A stretch of 64,000 bases of DNA from JASLQO01 sp002327525 (GTDB lineage: Bacteria; Pseudomonadota; Gammaproteobacteria; Pseudomonadales; Azotimanducaceae): assembly GCA_030744435.1 (NCBI GenBank), contig JASLQO010000032.1:124001-188000 (forward strand), in the 5' to 3' direction. A program made the position numbers and the translations under genes. Of the stretch, positions 26,372 to 34,822 are shown piece after piece. The notes under the pieces were generated by a model. It did no database searches. It was not told the origin of the DNA and worked only from the letters and a program-made list of their open reading frames with translations. Each line of letters starts with the position of its first letter. The first letter of the stretch is position 1.

Positions 26372-26487
26372 GATGAGGCTTTCGCCTGGATATTATACTG
26401 TCGCGATGATGCCGCACGTCATATACATCTCCAATCAGAGGAATGTGTAGCGTGTAAGCAAAAGGTAAGCAGGCCGGCGGTGTGCGA

Positions 26488-27114
26488 CTAGAATTCGAGC
26501 GCGGCGCGTCTTGTGATGAGTGCATCCGGTGGTTGTTCGATGCGTTGCAGTATTTCCTCGGCACAGGCACGGGGGGGTCGATCGCTGGTATCGATCTCGA
26601 GGTCGTATTCGCAGCCGTGAGCGTGCACGCTCTCGTAGTGCGAGGTGGCCGTGCCCGGGAAACGCCCCGGACGGATTGCCTCCCGCTCATTGACGACATC
26701 CAGGCGGCAGCGAACGCCTATGAACCACGCATCGAGTCCGTCGAGAGCCAGTGCGTAGTCGTCCAGATACTCCGGTTTGAACAACAGATCGTCCACAATG
26801 GCATTGTTCCCGACGCGCACGAAGGCGGCAATGGCTCTGCGCATGCCACGCAGCATCTGGTCGGCATGCTGGCCCATCTCGATGCTGGTCACCCGTTCGC
26901 CGTTCAGTTCCCGCGGCACGATGTTGAGTCCCAGTGCGCCCGGAGAGCCCTCGGGAGAATTGAGACCGCGATAGCGTCCAGGCAAGCCATCGCGAAACTG
27001 ATCGAGCGCGATGTGGTGATAGGGGTCGCTGAGCATCTGCTGCAACACAAGTGCCAGCGTTGTCTTACCGGCGCTCGATGAGCCGTTGAGAAAGATGATC
27101 TTACCCGTGTCCAT
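26488..27114 (-). CDS. P-loop kinase, chloramphenicol phosphotransferase-like
   Basis: The 208-residue product begins MDTGKIIFLNGSSSAGKTTL with a Walker A motif at residues about 9-18 and continues with LDQFRDGLP, the substrate lid, and VIVDDLLF-like NNAIVDDLLFKPEY. This matches the chloramphenicol phosphotransferase-like (CPT) family, most of whose members have unknown small-molecule substrates. Start ATG 27114 gives a natural N-terminus. It is divergent from the acyltransferase gene, 82 bases apart. Confidence 0.82.
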   Translation of the reverse strand: MDTGKIIFLNGSSSAGKTTLALVLQQMLSDPYHHIALDQFRDGLPGRYRGLNSPEGSPGALGLNIVPRELNGERVTSIEMGQHADQMLRGMRRAIAAFVRVGNNAIVDDLLFKPEYLDDYALALDGLDAWFIGVRCRLDVVNEREAIRPGRFPGTATSHYESVHAHGCEYDLEIDTSDRPPRACAEEILQRIEQPPDALITRRAALEF

Positions 27115-27196
27115 TGCGGCGGATGGTATCCGCAAGGCAATGCCATCACAATGTACGTTCCGCGCCCGAGACACAGGCCGAGAGAATCAGAGGTCA

Positions 27197-27916
27197 ATGA
27201 TCCGCCGTCATGAGCCATTGTGGCTCAATGCATTGCTCATGAGAGTCGCTGCCCTCATGACCCGTCGCTTTCTCGTGCCTCGATTGGCATCAGTAGAGGA
27301 GGGGTTGCGCGTATTACGCCCCTCGCACGTACACATCAGCGGTCCGGGGATCAGCGTGGGCCGGCACGTGCATCTGCATGCGGAACGCGACGCATCGATC
27401 CATCTCTCGACCTGGGCCCTCGATGGAAACTCACCCCGCATAGAAGTGGGCGACTACACCATCATCAATCCGGGCGTCAGGGTGATCGCCGCCGAACGTA
27501 TCACGCTCGGGGCTGGCTGCATGTTGGCGACCGGCGCCTACATCTCCGATGCCGACTGGCACGGGTTGTACCATCGAGCATTCCCACCCGGTACGACCGC
27601 GCCTGTCACTTTGGGCGACAATGTCTGGGTCGCGGACGGTGCCCGGATCCTGAAGGGTGTGAAGGTCGGGGACAACGCCATCGTCGCTGCAGCGGCCGTG
27701 GTGGCGGAAAACGTTCCGGCCAACACGGTCGTTGCCGGTAATCCTGCGCGTGTCGTCAAAGAACTGGATCCGCAGGCGCCAGCCACCACCAGGCGCGATC
27801 TGTTCGAGGATCTCGACTATCTGGTGTTCGAGCGCGAATATCTGAGGCGCACCCTCCGTGACAACACGCTGGCGGGATATCTGCGCGCGCGCCTCATTCC
27901 CCGTAGAGGCGACTAG
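27197..27916 (+). CDS. Left-handed beta-helix acyltransferase
   Basis: A 239-residue hexapeptide-repeat transferase. The repeat region spans about residues 40-190 with ISVGRHVHLHAERDA, IEVGDYTIINPGVRV, ITLGAGCMLATGAY, then the family's VTLGDNVWVADGARILKGVK and VVAENVPANTVVAGNPARVV closing segments. A catalytic His is plausible in SDADWHGLYHR. Such enzymes acetylate sugars or other small molecules. The start is ATG 27197 after AGAGG. It is followed directly (one base) by the phosphopantetheinyl transferase gene. Confidence 0.87.
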   Translation: MIRRHEPLWLNALLMRVAALMTRRFLVPRLASVEEGLRVLRPSHVHISGPGISVGRHVHLHAERDASIHLSTWALDGNSPRIEVGDYTIINPGVRVIAAERITLGAGCMLATGAYISDADWHGLYHRAFPPGTTAPVTLGDNVWVADGARILKGVKVGDNAIVAAAAVVAENVPANTVVAGNPARVVKELDPQAPATTRRDLFEDLDYLVFEREYLRRTLRDNTLAGYLRARLIPRRGD

Positions 27917-27917
27917 C

Positions 27918-28580
27918 GTGTCCTGGCTGAGCGACAAATCAACTCTCGGCGCTAGCCTGCCGCGTCTGGGCGTGGGGATGATTGGCGCGGTAGGCGATAT
28001 CCAACGAGGCTTACAATTGGACGAATCCGAGGCCGATCTGGTCACTGGGGTTTCGGCCAGGCGGCGTGCCCAGTTCACCACCGGCCGGCATCTCGCTCAT
28101 CAGGCGCTCGATGCGCTCGGTTTGCGCCATGAGCCGCTGCTCAGTACAGAATCCGGCGCACCACGGTGGCCGGCAGGTGTCACGGGTTCGATATCGCATG
28201 CGAGATCACTGGCAGCCACAGTGGTGAGTAACACGAGCCGGTACGCCGGGGTGGGCATCGATCTCGAGCAGAGCACGCGGGTCAGCGAGCGCGTTGCAAG
28301 GCGTGTACTGACGCAAAACGAACTCGACTTGCTGCACAATCCTTCACAGGCTGCGGTTCTGTTCAGTGCAAAGGAAGCCGGTTACAAGGCGGTGAATCCC
28401 CTTAAGGGTCGCTATATCACTTTCCAGGAAGCTGAAATCGACGTGGATTGGGAACTCGGGCAATTCACGATTCGCTACCTTGGTTCGCAACCCGACAACG
28501 CCGTTCTCGAATACGGAGTGGGCGTGTTCGGCTTCGTCGGGGAGCACGTGATCACTGTATTCTGGATTCTCAACGACTGA
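27918..28580 (+). CDS. 4'-Phosphopantetheinyl transferase (EntD/Sfp-like)
   Basis: The 220-residue protein has the transferase motifs GVGIDLEQ (Mg-binding Asp/Glu) and FSAKEAGYKAVNPL, plus the SISHARSLAATVV segment. It transfers the phosphopantetheine arm from CoA to carrier proteins, activating fatty-acid, peptide or polyketide synthases. GTG at 27918 is used; it follows the acyltransferase stop by one base. There is no NRPS or PKS in the window, so it may serve a distant cluster or the general carrier proteins. Confidence 0.88.
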   Translation: MSWLSDKSTLGASLPRLGVGMIGAVGDIQRGLQLDESEADLVTGVSARRRAQFTTGRHLAHQALDALGLRHEPLLSTESGAPRWPAGVTGSISHARSLAATVVSNTSRYAGVGIDLEQSTRVSERVARRVLTQNELDLLHNPSQAAVLFSAKEAGYKAVNPLKGRYITFQEAEIDVDWELGQFTIRYLGSQPDNAVLEYGVGVFGFVGEHVITVFWILND

Positions 28581-28598
28581 AGCGAGGCGGACGGTAAT

Positions 28599-29837
28599 AT
28601 GCAGGGAATAGCGGGAATCCTGGTGCTAATTCTCGTGGCATGGGTATTCAGCGAAAACCGCGCGGCCATACGGTGGCGGTTGATCGCAACCGGCGTGCTG
28701 GTGCAATTCGTGCTGGCCGGACTGCTGCTGAAGGTGCCGCTCATCAGTGAGAGGCTGCTGTTGCTGAATAGCGTCGTTCACGCCATCGAGGCTGCCACCC
28801 GGGCAGGCGCTTCATTCATATTTGGTTACCTGTCCGGTGGCGAGATACCTTTCGCGGTCACGGTAGAAGATGCGATGTACCTGTTTGCTTTCCGCGTACT
28901 GCCACAGATTCTGGTCTTCAGCGTGCTGGTCGCACTGTTCTGGTACTGGAAGATCCTGCCCTGGTTCGTGCGATGGCTGGGTACCGCGCTGCGGCGCACG
29001 CTAGGAATCGGCGGCGCGGTAGGCATCGCTGCCGCCTCCAGCGTTTTCCTCGGTATGGTGGAAACCCCGCTCGTGGTACGCGCCTACCTCGCACGCATGA
29101 GTCGTTCGGAGCTGTTCACCGTCATGACATGCGGAATGTCCACGGTCGCCGGATCCATCATGGTTTTGTATGCGAGTGTGTTGACGGACGTGATCGATGG
29201 TGCCCTCGGTCACATACTCATTGCATCCGTGATCAATGTAGTGGGGGCAGTGTTCATCTCCCGCACCATGGTGCCCGGCACCAGTGACGACCTCGAAGGA
29301 GATCTGGGTGATCCGCTCGGCTACACGAGCAACATGGATGCCGTCACCCGGGGCACGATGGACGGCTTGCGTCTGGCCGTGAACGTCGGTGCTATGGTGC
29401 TGGTACTGGTGAGCCTGGTAGCGCTGGTCAATCACGTGATATCGGGGATCGACGTAGCAGATGCACCGCTCACGCTCGAGCGCATGATGGGCTGGGTGTT
29501 TGCGCCAGTGGCATGGCTGATCGGCGTACCGTGGCAGGAGGCGCAGACGGTCGGATCGCTACTCGGCAGCAAGCTGGTGCTGAATGAACTGGTCGCCTAT
29601 CTGCAGCTCGCCAATCTCGATCCTGTGGCACTCGGGAGCGACAGCCGTCTGATCGTGACGTACGCGCTGTGCGGTTTTGCGAACTTTGGCAGCCTCGGCA
29701 TCATGTTGGCCGGGCTCTCCACCCTGATTCCGGAACGTCGCGAGGAATTTCTGCATTTGGGGCCCAGAACGCTGATCTCGGGCACCCTAGTCACCTGCAT
29801 CACCGGGGCAATCGTCGGGCTTCTCGCAAACTTCTAG
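28599..29837 (+). CDS. Concentrative nucleoside transporter (NupC/CNT family)
   Basis: A 412-residue polytopic protein with CNT-family sequence: GVAIAAASSVFLGMVETPLV-like GGAVGIAAASSVFLGMVETP, TCGMSTVAGSIMVLYASVL, LGSKLVLNELVAYLQL and ALCGFANFGSLGIMLAGL. These form the nucleoside/Na+ (or H+) binding core. It imports nucleosides across the inner membrane. Start ATG 28599 lies 18 bases after the upstream gene, so it may be co-transcribed. Its stop overlaps the convergent threonine aldolase by four bases. Confidence 0.93.
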   Translation: MQGIAGILVLILVAWVFSENRAAIRWRLIATGVLVQFVLAGLLLKVPLISERLLLLNSVVHAIEAATRAGASFIFGYLSGGEIPFAVTVEDAMYLFAFRVLPQILVFSVLVALFWYWKILPWFVRWLGTALRRTLGIGGAVGIAAASSVFLGMVETPLVVRAYLARMSRSELFTVMTCGMSTVAGSIMVLYASVLTDVIDGALGHILIASVINVVGAVFISRTMVPGTSDDLEGDLGDPLGYTSNMDAVTRGTMDGLRLAVNVGAMVLVLVSLVALVNHVISGIDVADAPLTLERMMGWVFAPVAWLIGVPWQEAQTVGSLLGSKLVLNELVAYLQLANLDPVALGSDSRLIVTYALCGFANFGSLGIMLAGLSTLIPERREEFLHLGPRTLISGTLVTCITGAIVGLLANF

Positions 29838-30853
29838 CGAGTGTGATTCCAGCTGCGAATGGCACGGGCTATGTGCTGTTCGCCGGCATCGGAGACATCG
29901 AGGTGCACCACCCAGCGCGCACGCTCCGCCAGCACGCCCTGTGCGCGCATGTGTCGAAGGAAGGGTGCGAGCTGCGCTTCGGGTGCCTTGAGAAAGATCA
30001 TATTGGTCTGCTGCTCGACTTGCCCGGGCCAGCGCTCGCGCAACACGCTGGCAAGACGCGCGGCGCGATCATGATCATCGGCGAGACGTCTGATGTTGTG
30101 CTCGAGCGCATACAGGCCCGCGGCGGCGATTACACCCGCCTGACGCATGCCGCCTCCGACCATCTTGCGCCATTTACGGGCCTCGCGAATGAATTCAGCC
30201 GTTCCGCCGAGTACCGATCCGACGGGTGCGCCAAGGCCTTTGGACAGACACACGCTCACGGAATCGCAGTGCTGCGCGATATCGCGCACCTCGACACCGA
30301 GCTCGATGCTTGCATTGAACAAACGCGCTCCGTCCAGATGAACGCTGAGGTGGCGGCGATCGGCCAGCGCTCTCACGCTACGGAAATAGGGCACGTCAAT
30401 TGCGTGACCATCGTGTGTGTTTTCGAGGCAAATCAGTCGTGTGCGCGCGAAGTGAGGATCATCCGGCTTTATCGCGGCCTCGATTTCATCCAGCTTCAGT
30501 GAGCCATCAGTGTCGGCAATCAACGGCTGGGGCTGGATGCTGCCAAGCACTGCCGCACCGCCGCCTTCGAAACGATAGGTATGCGCCTGATGTCCGACGA
30601 TGTACTCATCTCCGCGCTGACAGTGCGCCAGCAGTGCGACGAGATTAGACTGGGTACCGCTCGGCAGAAATACCGCACTTTGCGTACCGAGAAGATCTGT
30701 AATTCTCGCCTCGAGGGCATGAACGGTGGGGTCGTCCCCGAAAACGTCGTCACCCACCTCGGCATCGCTCATCGCGCGGCGCATGCCCACGCAGGGACGG
30801 GTTAGCGTATCAGAACGCAGATCGATGGCGAAGGGTGTTGTGCGCTCAGACAC
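29834..30853 (-). CDS. ltaE: Low-specificity L-threonine aldolase
   Basis: PLP enzyme of 339 residues that cleaves L-threonine/allo-threonine to glycine and acetaldehyde. Visible features are FAIDLRSDTLTRPCVGMR, the GDDVFGDDPTV segment, the PLP region SGTQSNLVALLAH and the PLP-Lys in VSVCLSKGLGAPVGSVLGG. Length and sequence match the LtaE type. It ends facing the nucleoside transporter with a four-base overlap and is followed upstream on the same strand by the ExbD gene 75 bases away. Confidence 0.93.
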   Translation of the reverse strand: MSERTTPFAIDLRSDTLTRPCVGMRRAMSDAEVGDDVFGDDPTVHALEARITDLLGTQSAVFLPSGTQSNLVALLAHCQRGDEYIVGHQAHTYRFEGGGAAVLGSIQPQPLIADTDGSLKLDEIEAAIKPDDPHFARTRLICLENTHDGHAIDVPYFRSVRALADRRHLSVHLDGARLFNASIELGVEVRDIAQHCDSVSVCLSKGLGAPVGSVLGGTAEFIREARKWRKMVGGGMRQAGVIAAAGLYALEHNIRRLADDHDRAARLASVLRERWPGQVEQQTNMIFLKAPEAQLAPFLRHMRAQGVLAERARWVVHLDVSDAGEQHIARAIRSWNHTR

Positions 30854-30927
30854 GACCCGACGCCTGGCTCGACTCAGCCAGCGTTCCGCGAGAAAGGCCC
30901 ACAGGACGTGCCGGTTGGCGGGGGTCG

Positions 30928-31368
30928 TCAGTTCGAAGCGAGCGAGACGTTGTAAACCCCGGCGAGCCTCGCCGAGTCCATGACCTGAATCATGGTTTCC
31001 GTCCTTGAATCCGGGTGCGGCTGGATGATCACGGGGGCTTCGGGATTCTCCGCATGCAGGCGTTCGATGTTGGCACGAACTGAACGCAGGTCGACATCAC
31101 GCTGCGCGATGACGATGCGGCCCCGATTGCTAATTCGCACCACAATACTCTTCTTGTCCGGATCGATGGTCTTCGGCTTGTCATCGTCTGGCTGATTGAT
31201 GTCAAGCCCCACCTCCTTGATGAAGGTGGCGGTGACGATGAAGAAAATGAGCATGATGAACACCACGTCCAACATCGGCGTGAGGTTTATCTGCTCCTCT
31301 GATTCGTGGTCGCGACTGCTACCGAATGGCCTGCGCACGCGTATCCCCCAATTGATCCCGAAGGGCAC
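30928..31368 (-). CDS. ExbD/TolR-family biopolymer transport protein
   Basis: The 146-residue protein has one N-terminal membrane helix with the functional Asp in INLTPMLDVVFIMLIFF and a periplasmic domain ending in IQVMDSARLAGVYNVSLAS. ExbD works with ExbB as the proton-driven motor for TonB. Here no ExbB/MotA-like gene is adjacent: one side holds threonine aldolase and the other a divergent lipoprotein. The start at 31368 is taken from the open frame; downstream alternatives exist near the membrane helix. It probably works with an ExbB encoded elsewhere. Confidence 0.88.
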   Translation of the reverse strand: MPFGINWGIRVRRPFGSSRDHESEEQINLTPMLDVVFIMLIFFIVTATFIKEVGLDINQPDDDKPKTIDPDKKSIVVRISNRGRIVIAQRDVDLRSVRANIERLHAENPEAPVIIQPHPDSRTETMIQVMDSARLAGVYNVSLASN

Positions 31369-31495
31369 CTATCTTACTCAGAAACACCACCCGGTGCCTA
31401 CCCTGGATATAGCGCTTCCAGCGATTCGCTATATTCGCGCGGGAGGCGACGGCGTAGAATGCGCGCCGACACAAATCCACCCGGAACCCTGGCCC

Positions 31496-31831
31496 ATGCA
31501 CGACAACTCTCCTCCCGGCCCGCTGGCCAGAACACTGGCCATCGCCTGCCTGCTGACCGCTCTCGGTGGTTGTCAAAGCTATCAGACTGGGGCCGGCCGA
31601 ACGCTGGGAGAATACACCGACGATCGCGCCATTCACGTGCGCATAAAGTTCGCGTTATGGGATGACGAAGAACTCGAAGGGTGGTCGATCAACGTGGATG
31701 TACACTCCGGTGTCGTGCGTCTCTATGGACCGGCACCCTCAGATGCCGCCCGTGCCCGGGCTGAGCGTATCGCCGCCTCGATAAAGGGGGTAGTGCAGGT
31801 GCACAATGCACTTGCAGTTGTTACCGAATGA
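31496..31831 (+). CDS. BON-domain lipoprotein
   Basis: A 111-residue exported protein with a lipobox (ACLLTALGGCQS, Cys about 26) and one BON domain (RIKFALWDDEELEGWSINVD to GVVQVHNALAVV). BON domains associate with membranes or phospholipid in the cell envelope. The start ATG 31496 gives a normal lipoprotein signal sequence; the upstream frame is not family-like. Divergent from the ExbD gene. The function is probably envelope maintenance, like OsmY or DolP, but this is family-level inference. Confidence 0.83.
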   Translation: MHDNSPPGPLARTLAIACLLTALGGCQSYQTGAGRTLGEYTDDRAIHVRIKFALWDDEELEGWSINVDVHSGVVRLYGPAPSDAARARAERIAASIKGVVQVHNALAVVTE

Positions 31832-32003
31832 AACGGGTTTTATTCACACCCCAGCAAATACAGGGTGTTCTCTGGCATACGTAACTCGCAACTTCAATTC
31901 TGCTTATAACTAATTGAAATACATGAATTATTCTTGACAAGAAGAATTTTCTACGAGAATCCTGACCGATCAGCCGCAAGTGTTCCAGTATTAATCCCCA
32001 GAG

Positions 32004-32012
32004 TTATCCACA
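32004..32012 (+). promoter_or_regulatory. Single perfect DnaA-box-like sequence
   Basis: TTATCCACA occurs in the AT-rich 196-base convergent spacer (31832-32027) between the BON lipoprotein and hemF. Also in this spacer are a palindromic ATTCTT/AAGAAT element at about 31932-31949 and a weak ACACCC/GGGTGT hairpin near 31848-31870. One box alone does not make an origin. Confidence 0.3.
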
Positions 32013-32027
32013 GCCTGACGCGCCGCT

Positions 32028-32924
32028 TCATGGTTCTGCCAGCCAGTCGCGCGGCGGAAGAAACTCCGCCAACAGGCGAGCTTCCTCAGAACCTTCCTCC
32101 GGTTGACAGTCGTATCGCCAGCTGGCGGTCGGCGGCATGGAGGCGAGTACCGACTCGATACGCCGCCCGCTCTGGATGCCGTAACGGGTACCACGATCGA
32201 TAGCGAGATTGAATTCAACGTAGCGCCCGCGGCGCAACCGCTGCCAGTTCCTCTCCCTGTCACCGTATGGCATGCCGATACGTCGCTCGAGGATCGGCTG
32301 GTAGGCAGGCAGGAAATGATCACCGACCGAACGCGTCAGGTCGAAACTCGCTTCAAAGCCATTCTCCGTCCAGTCGTCGAAGAAAATACCGCCCACGCCT
32401 CGGCATTCTTCGCGGTGAGAGAGATAGAAGTACTTGTCACAATCGGTCTTCATACGCTGATGGAAATCACCACTCGCCAGACGCGCTTGTTCATGCCAGT
32501 GTCTGGCGTCCTCGACGAAGCCGTAATACGGCGTGAGATCAAATCCACCGCCGAAATACCACACGGGATCATCCGCCTCGATCAGAAAAAAACGTAGATT
32601 CATGTGCGTGGTGGGGGCGTAGGGGTTGCGCGGATGGACGATCAGGGAGATGGAGGTGGCCTGAAACCCGAGACCCGCCAGGTGCGGATTGCGCTCCGTT
32701 GCAGCCGGTGGTAGCGATGTGCCTATGCTATGAGAAAACTGCACGGCTGCCTTTTCGAGGTGAGAGCCGTTCTCGAGAACGCGCGGATGGGCAAAGCCGC
32801 CGCCCGGAGTGCGGAGGCTCTCCCGTAGAAAACCTACTTCTGCGTCGACCGCTTCCAGCGAAGAACAGATGTCATCCTGCAACGACAGGAAGTAGTCTCT
32901 TACCGGCTCGATCGCTGGCTGCAT
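32028..32924 (-). CDS. hemF: Oxygen-dependent coproporphyrinogen III oxidase
   Basis: The 298-residue product matches HemF (E. coli 299). Diagnostic segments include THMNLRFFLIE, WYFGGGFDLTPYYG, KYFYLSHREECRGVGGIFFD and YVEFNLAIDRGTRYGIQSG. It oxidatively decarboxylates coproporphyrinogen III to protoporphyrinogen IX using O2 in haem synthesis. ATG at 32924 is the proper start. It is the only haem gene here and ends facing the BON-lipoprotein gene. Presence of HemF indicates an aerobic or facultative organism. Confidence 0.96.
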   Translation of the reverse strand: MQPAIEPVRDYFLSLQDDICSSLEAVDAEVGFLRESLRTPGGGFAHPRVLENGSHLEKAAVQFSHSIGTSLPPAATERNPHLAGLGFQATSISLIVHPRNPYAPTTHMNLRFFLIEADDPVWYFGGGFDLTPYYGFVEDARHWHEQARLASGDFHQRMKTDCDKYFYLSHREECRGVGGIFFDDWTENGFEASFDLTRSVGDHFLPAYQPILERRIGMPYGDRERNWQRLRRGRYVEFNLAIDRGTRYGIQSGRRIESVLASMPPTASWRYDCQPEEGSEEARLLAEFLPPRDWLAEP

Positions 32925-33039
32925 GGGTACCTCGTGTAAGCGTGTGATTCGAGTCGCGCCTGACGCCACTCAGGCGGTTCGGCTACCAGCCGTGATCCGC
33001 CGCGTATCCTGTATCAATCAGGATGTCCCAGCGAGCTTT

Positions 33040-33537
33040 TTAAACGTTCTCTTCCTCGCTGCGTCCCTGTCGTACCAATGACCACGGGGTTTGAAATCGG
33101 CAGGTGCTACGACCAATCCACGGCACCTTCGCCCGAATCCTGCGGGTGACTCTAGAACGCCTTAGAAGCGGGCCAGCCCGTACACGGGGGTCGCCTATCG
33201 TAGTAAAGAGCAGGGCGCGGGTGCTTAGCTGCCAGCGATGCCAGGTGTTCTCGAAGCGAATGTCCGGCCATGTTTTCACTGTCGACTGGTCGACATCCCG
33301 ACCATCGCGTATGAGCAGTAACAGATTCTCGAATGGAAAAACCGTCGGGAAGCAGCTGAGGTAGCCGACGCGCGGTTGGTTGATCAGGCTCGATTTGCCC
33401 TGGCCGCCCGAAGTGCGACCTCGCTCACGCGGCCATGATCCGCAGAAACCACAAAGGTCTCGGCATCGATGTTCGCGTAGCTGGGAGAACGCAGTTTGCT
33501 GACAACTCAAGATAGCATGATGCGCGCAGACGAGCAC
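33040..33537 (-). pseudogene. Remnant of a sulfotransferase-family gene
   Basis: In the 683 bases between hemF and the acyl-CoA dehydrogenase gene, leftward frame sequence SSLINQPRVGYLSCFPTVFP and ENLLLLIRDGRDVDQSTVKT, then a WPDIRFENTWHRWQ segment, resembles the middle of Sulfotransfer-family proteins (the LVRDGRDV motif). The N-terminal PAPS loop is missing, the downstream part loses similarity after about 33190, and no start with a good ribosome site is seen. This looks like a truncated remnant. The rest of the interval holds nothing recognisable. Confidence 0.45.
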
Positions 33538-33607
33538 ATGGGGATGCGTTCTCAGGCAACCCCTGTCTCAACCGGCTATCATCGGTGGTTTGAATCACGA
33601 GGTAACC

Positions 33608-34822
33608 ATGGATATCTCATTCTCCGCACAAGATCGTGTCTTTCAGCAGGAAGTCCGGGCATGGCTGGATGAAGCCTGGCCGCAGGAAATGCGCGAAAAG
33701 CAGGCGCGCAGCGCCATGTCCCGACTTTCGAAGGACGACCACGTGCAATGGCAGAAGCGTCTCGCCGAGAAAGGCTGGGCTGCGACCAATTGGCCGCAGG
33801 AGCACGGCGGAGCTGGATTCACGGCGACCCAGAGCTACATCTTCGACCTCGAGCGGGCCCGCGTAGGCGCACCGGGCGTCATCCCCTTCGGCATGGCGAT
33901 GGTCGCCCCCGTGATCATGAGATTCGGTACCGAGGAACAGAAACAGCGCTTTCTCCCCGACATCCTCGATACTAACGTCTGGTGGTGTCAGGGCTATTCG
34001 GAACCGGGCTCCGGCTCGGATCTCGCATCGCTGAACACCAGGGCTGAGGACAAGGGCGACCACTTTCTCGTCAATGGCGTGAAGACGTGGACGACCATGG
34101 CTCAGTATGCCGACTGGATCTTCTGCTTGGTGCGCACTAGCAACGAGGATATCCGTCAGCTGGGCATCAGCTTTCTACTCATCGACATGGCAACACCCGG
34201 AATCATCGTGAAACCCATCGTCACGCTGGACCAGCCATCCGAAGACCATCAGGAAATCAATACGGTGTATTTCGAGGACGTGGTCGTACCAAAGGAGAAT
34301 CTCATCGGCGAGCAGGGCAAGGGCTGGACCTGTGCGAAGTACCTGCTGGAATTCGAGCGTGGCAATGCGTATTCGCCTGCGCTGAAGCAGGCACTCGCAC
34401 ACATCCGTGAAATGGCAGCCAACGAACGGAGCGGGAGTGGTGAAGTGTATCGTCAGGATGCGGGTTTTCAGGCGCGTATCCACGACATCGAAATTCAGGT
34501 GCTGGCCATGGAATTCACCGAACTGCGCATCCTGGGAGCCCTGTCCGCCGGACAGAATGTCGGCCCGGAATCCTCGATGTTGAAAACGCGCGGTACCGAG
34601 CTGCAGCAGGCAGTGACTGAACTGGCGATGGACGTATGCGGCCACTACGCGTTGCCGCTGGATCAATCGTCGCCGGAACCTGGAGACAACTTTCAGCCTG
34701 TGGGTCCGGCTCATGCGAATGGCGCGACCCAGGACTACTTCAACACACGCAAGGTGAGTATCTACGCCGGGAGCAACGAGATACAGCGCAACATCATGTC
34801 CAAACTGGTGCTCGGCCTCTGA
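33608..34822 (+). CDS. Acyl-CoA dehydrogenase
   Basis: A 404-residue FAD flavoprotein with the acyl-CoA dehydrogenase hallmarks WCQGYSEPGSGSDLASL, VNGVKTWTTMAQYADW, and the C-terminal YAGSNEIQRNIMSKLVLGL. It introduces an alpha-beta double bond in acyl-CoA, passing electrons to ETF. ATG 33608 is chosen because GAGGT lies just upstream; an earlier in-frame start at 33590 adds six residues. Substrate chain type unknown. It overlaps the next gene in a CTGA junction. Confidence 0.93.
   Translation: MDISFSAQDRVFQQEVRAWLDEAWPQEMREKQARSAMSRLSKDDHVQWQKRLAEKGWAATNWPQEHGGAGFTATQSYIFDLERARVGAPGVIPFGMAMVAPVIMRFGTEEQKQRFLPDILDTNVWWCQGYSEPGSGSDLASLNTRAEDKGDHFLVNGVKTWTTMAQYADWIFCLVRTSNEDIRQLGISFLLIDMATPGIIVKPIVTLDQPSEDHQEINTVYFEDVVVPKENLIGEQGKGWTCAKYLLEFERGNAYSPALKQALAHIREMAANERSGSGEVYRQDAGFQARIHDIEIQVLAMEFTELRILGALSAGQNVGPESSMLKTRGTELQQAVTELAMDVCGHYALPLDQSSPEPGDNFQPVGPAHANGATQDYFNTRKVSIYAGSNEIQRNIMSKLVLGL

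Noticed and set aside
31832..32027. Chromosomal replication origin
   Set aside because: Only one DnaA box and none of dnaA, dnaN, gidA or parAB genes nearby.
32103..32597. Rightward frame opposite hemF
   Set aside because: HemF is complete and unambiguous on the other strand.
33361..33480. Frame with ETFVVSADHGRVSEVALRAA as part of a phosphodiesterase or sulfatase
   Set aside because: Only about 25 residues before a stop and no surrounding family sequence; overlaps the better-supported sulfotransferase remnant.
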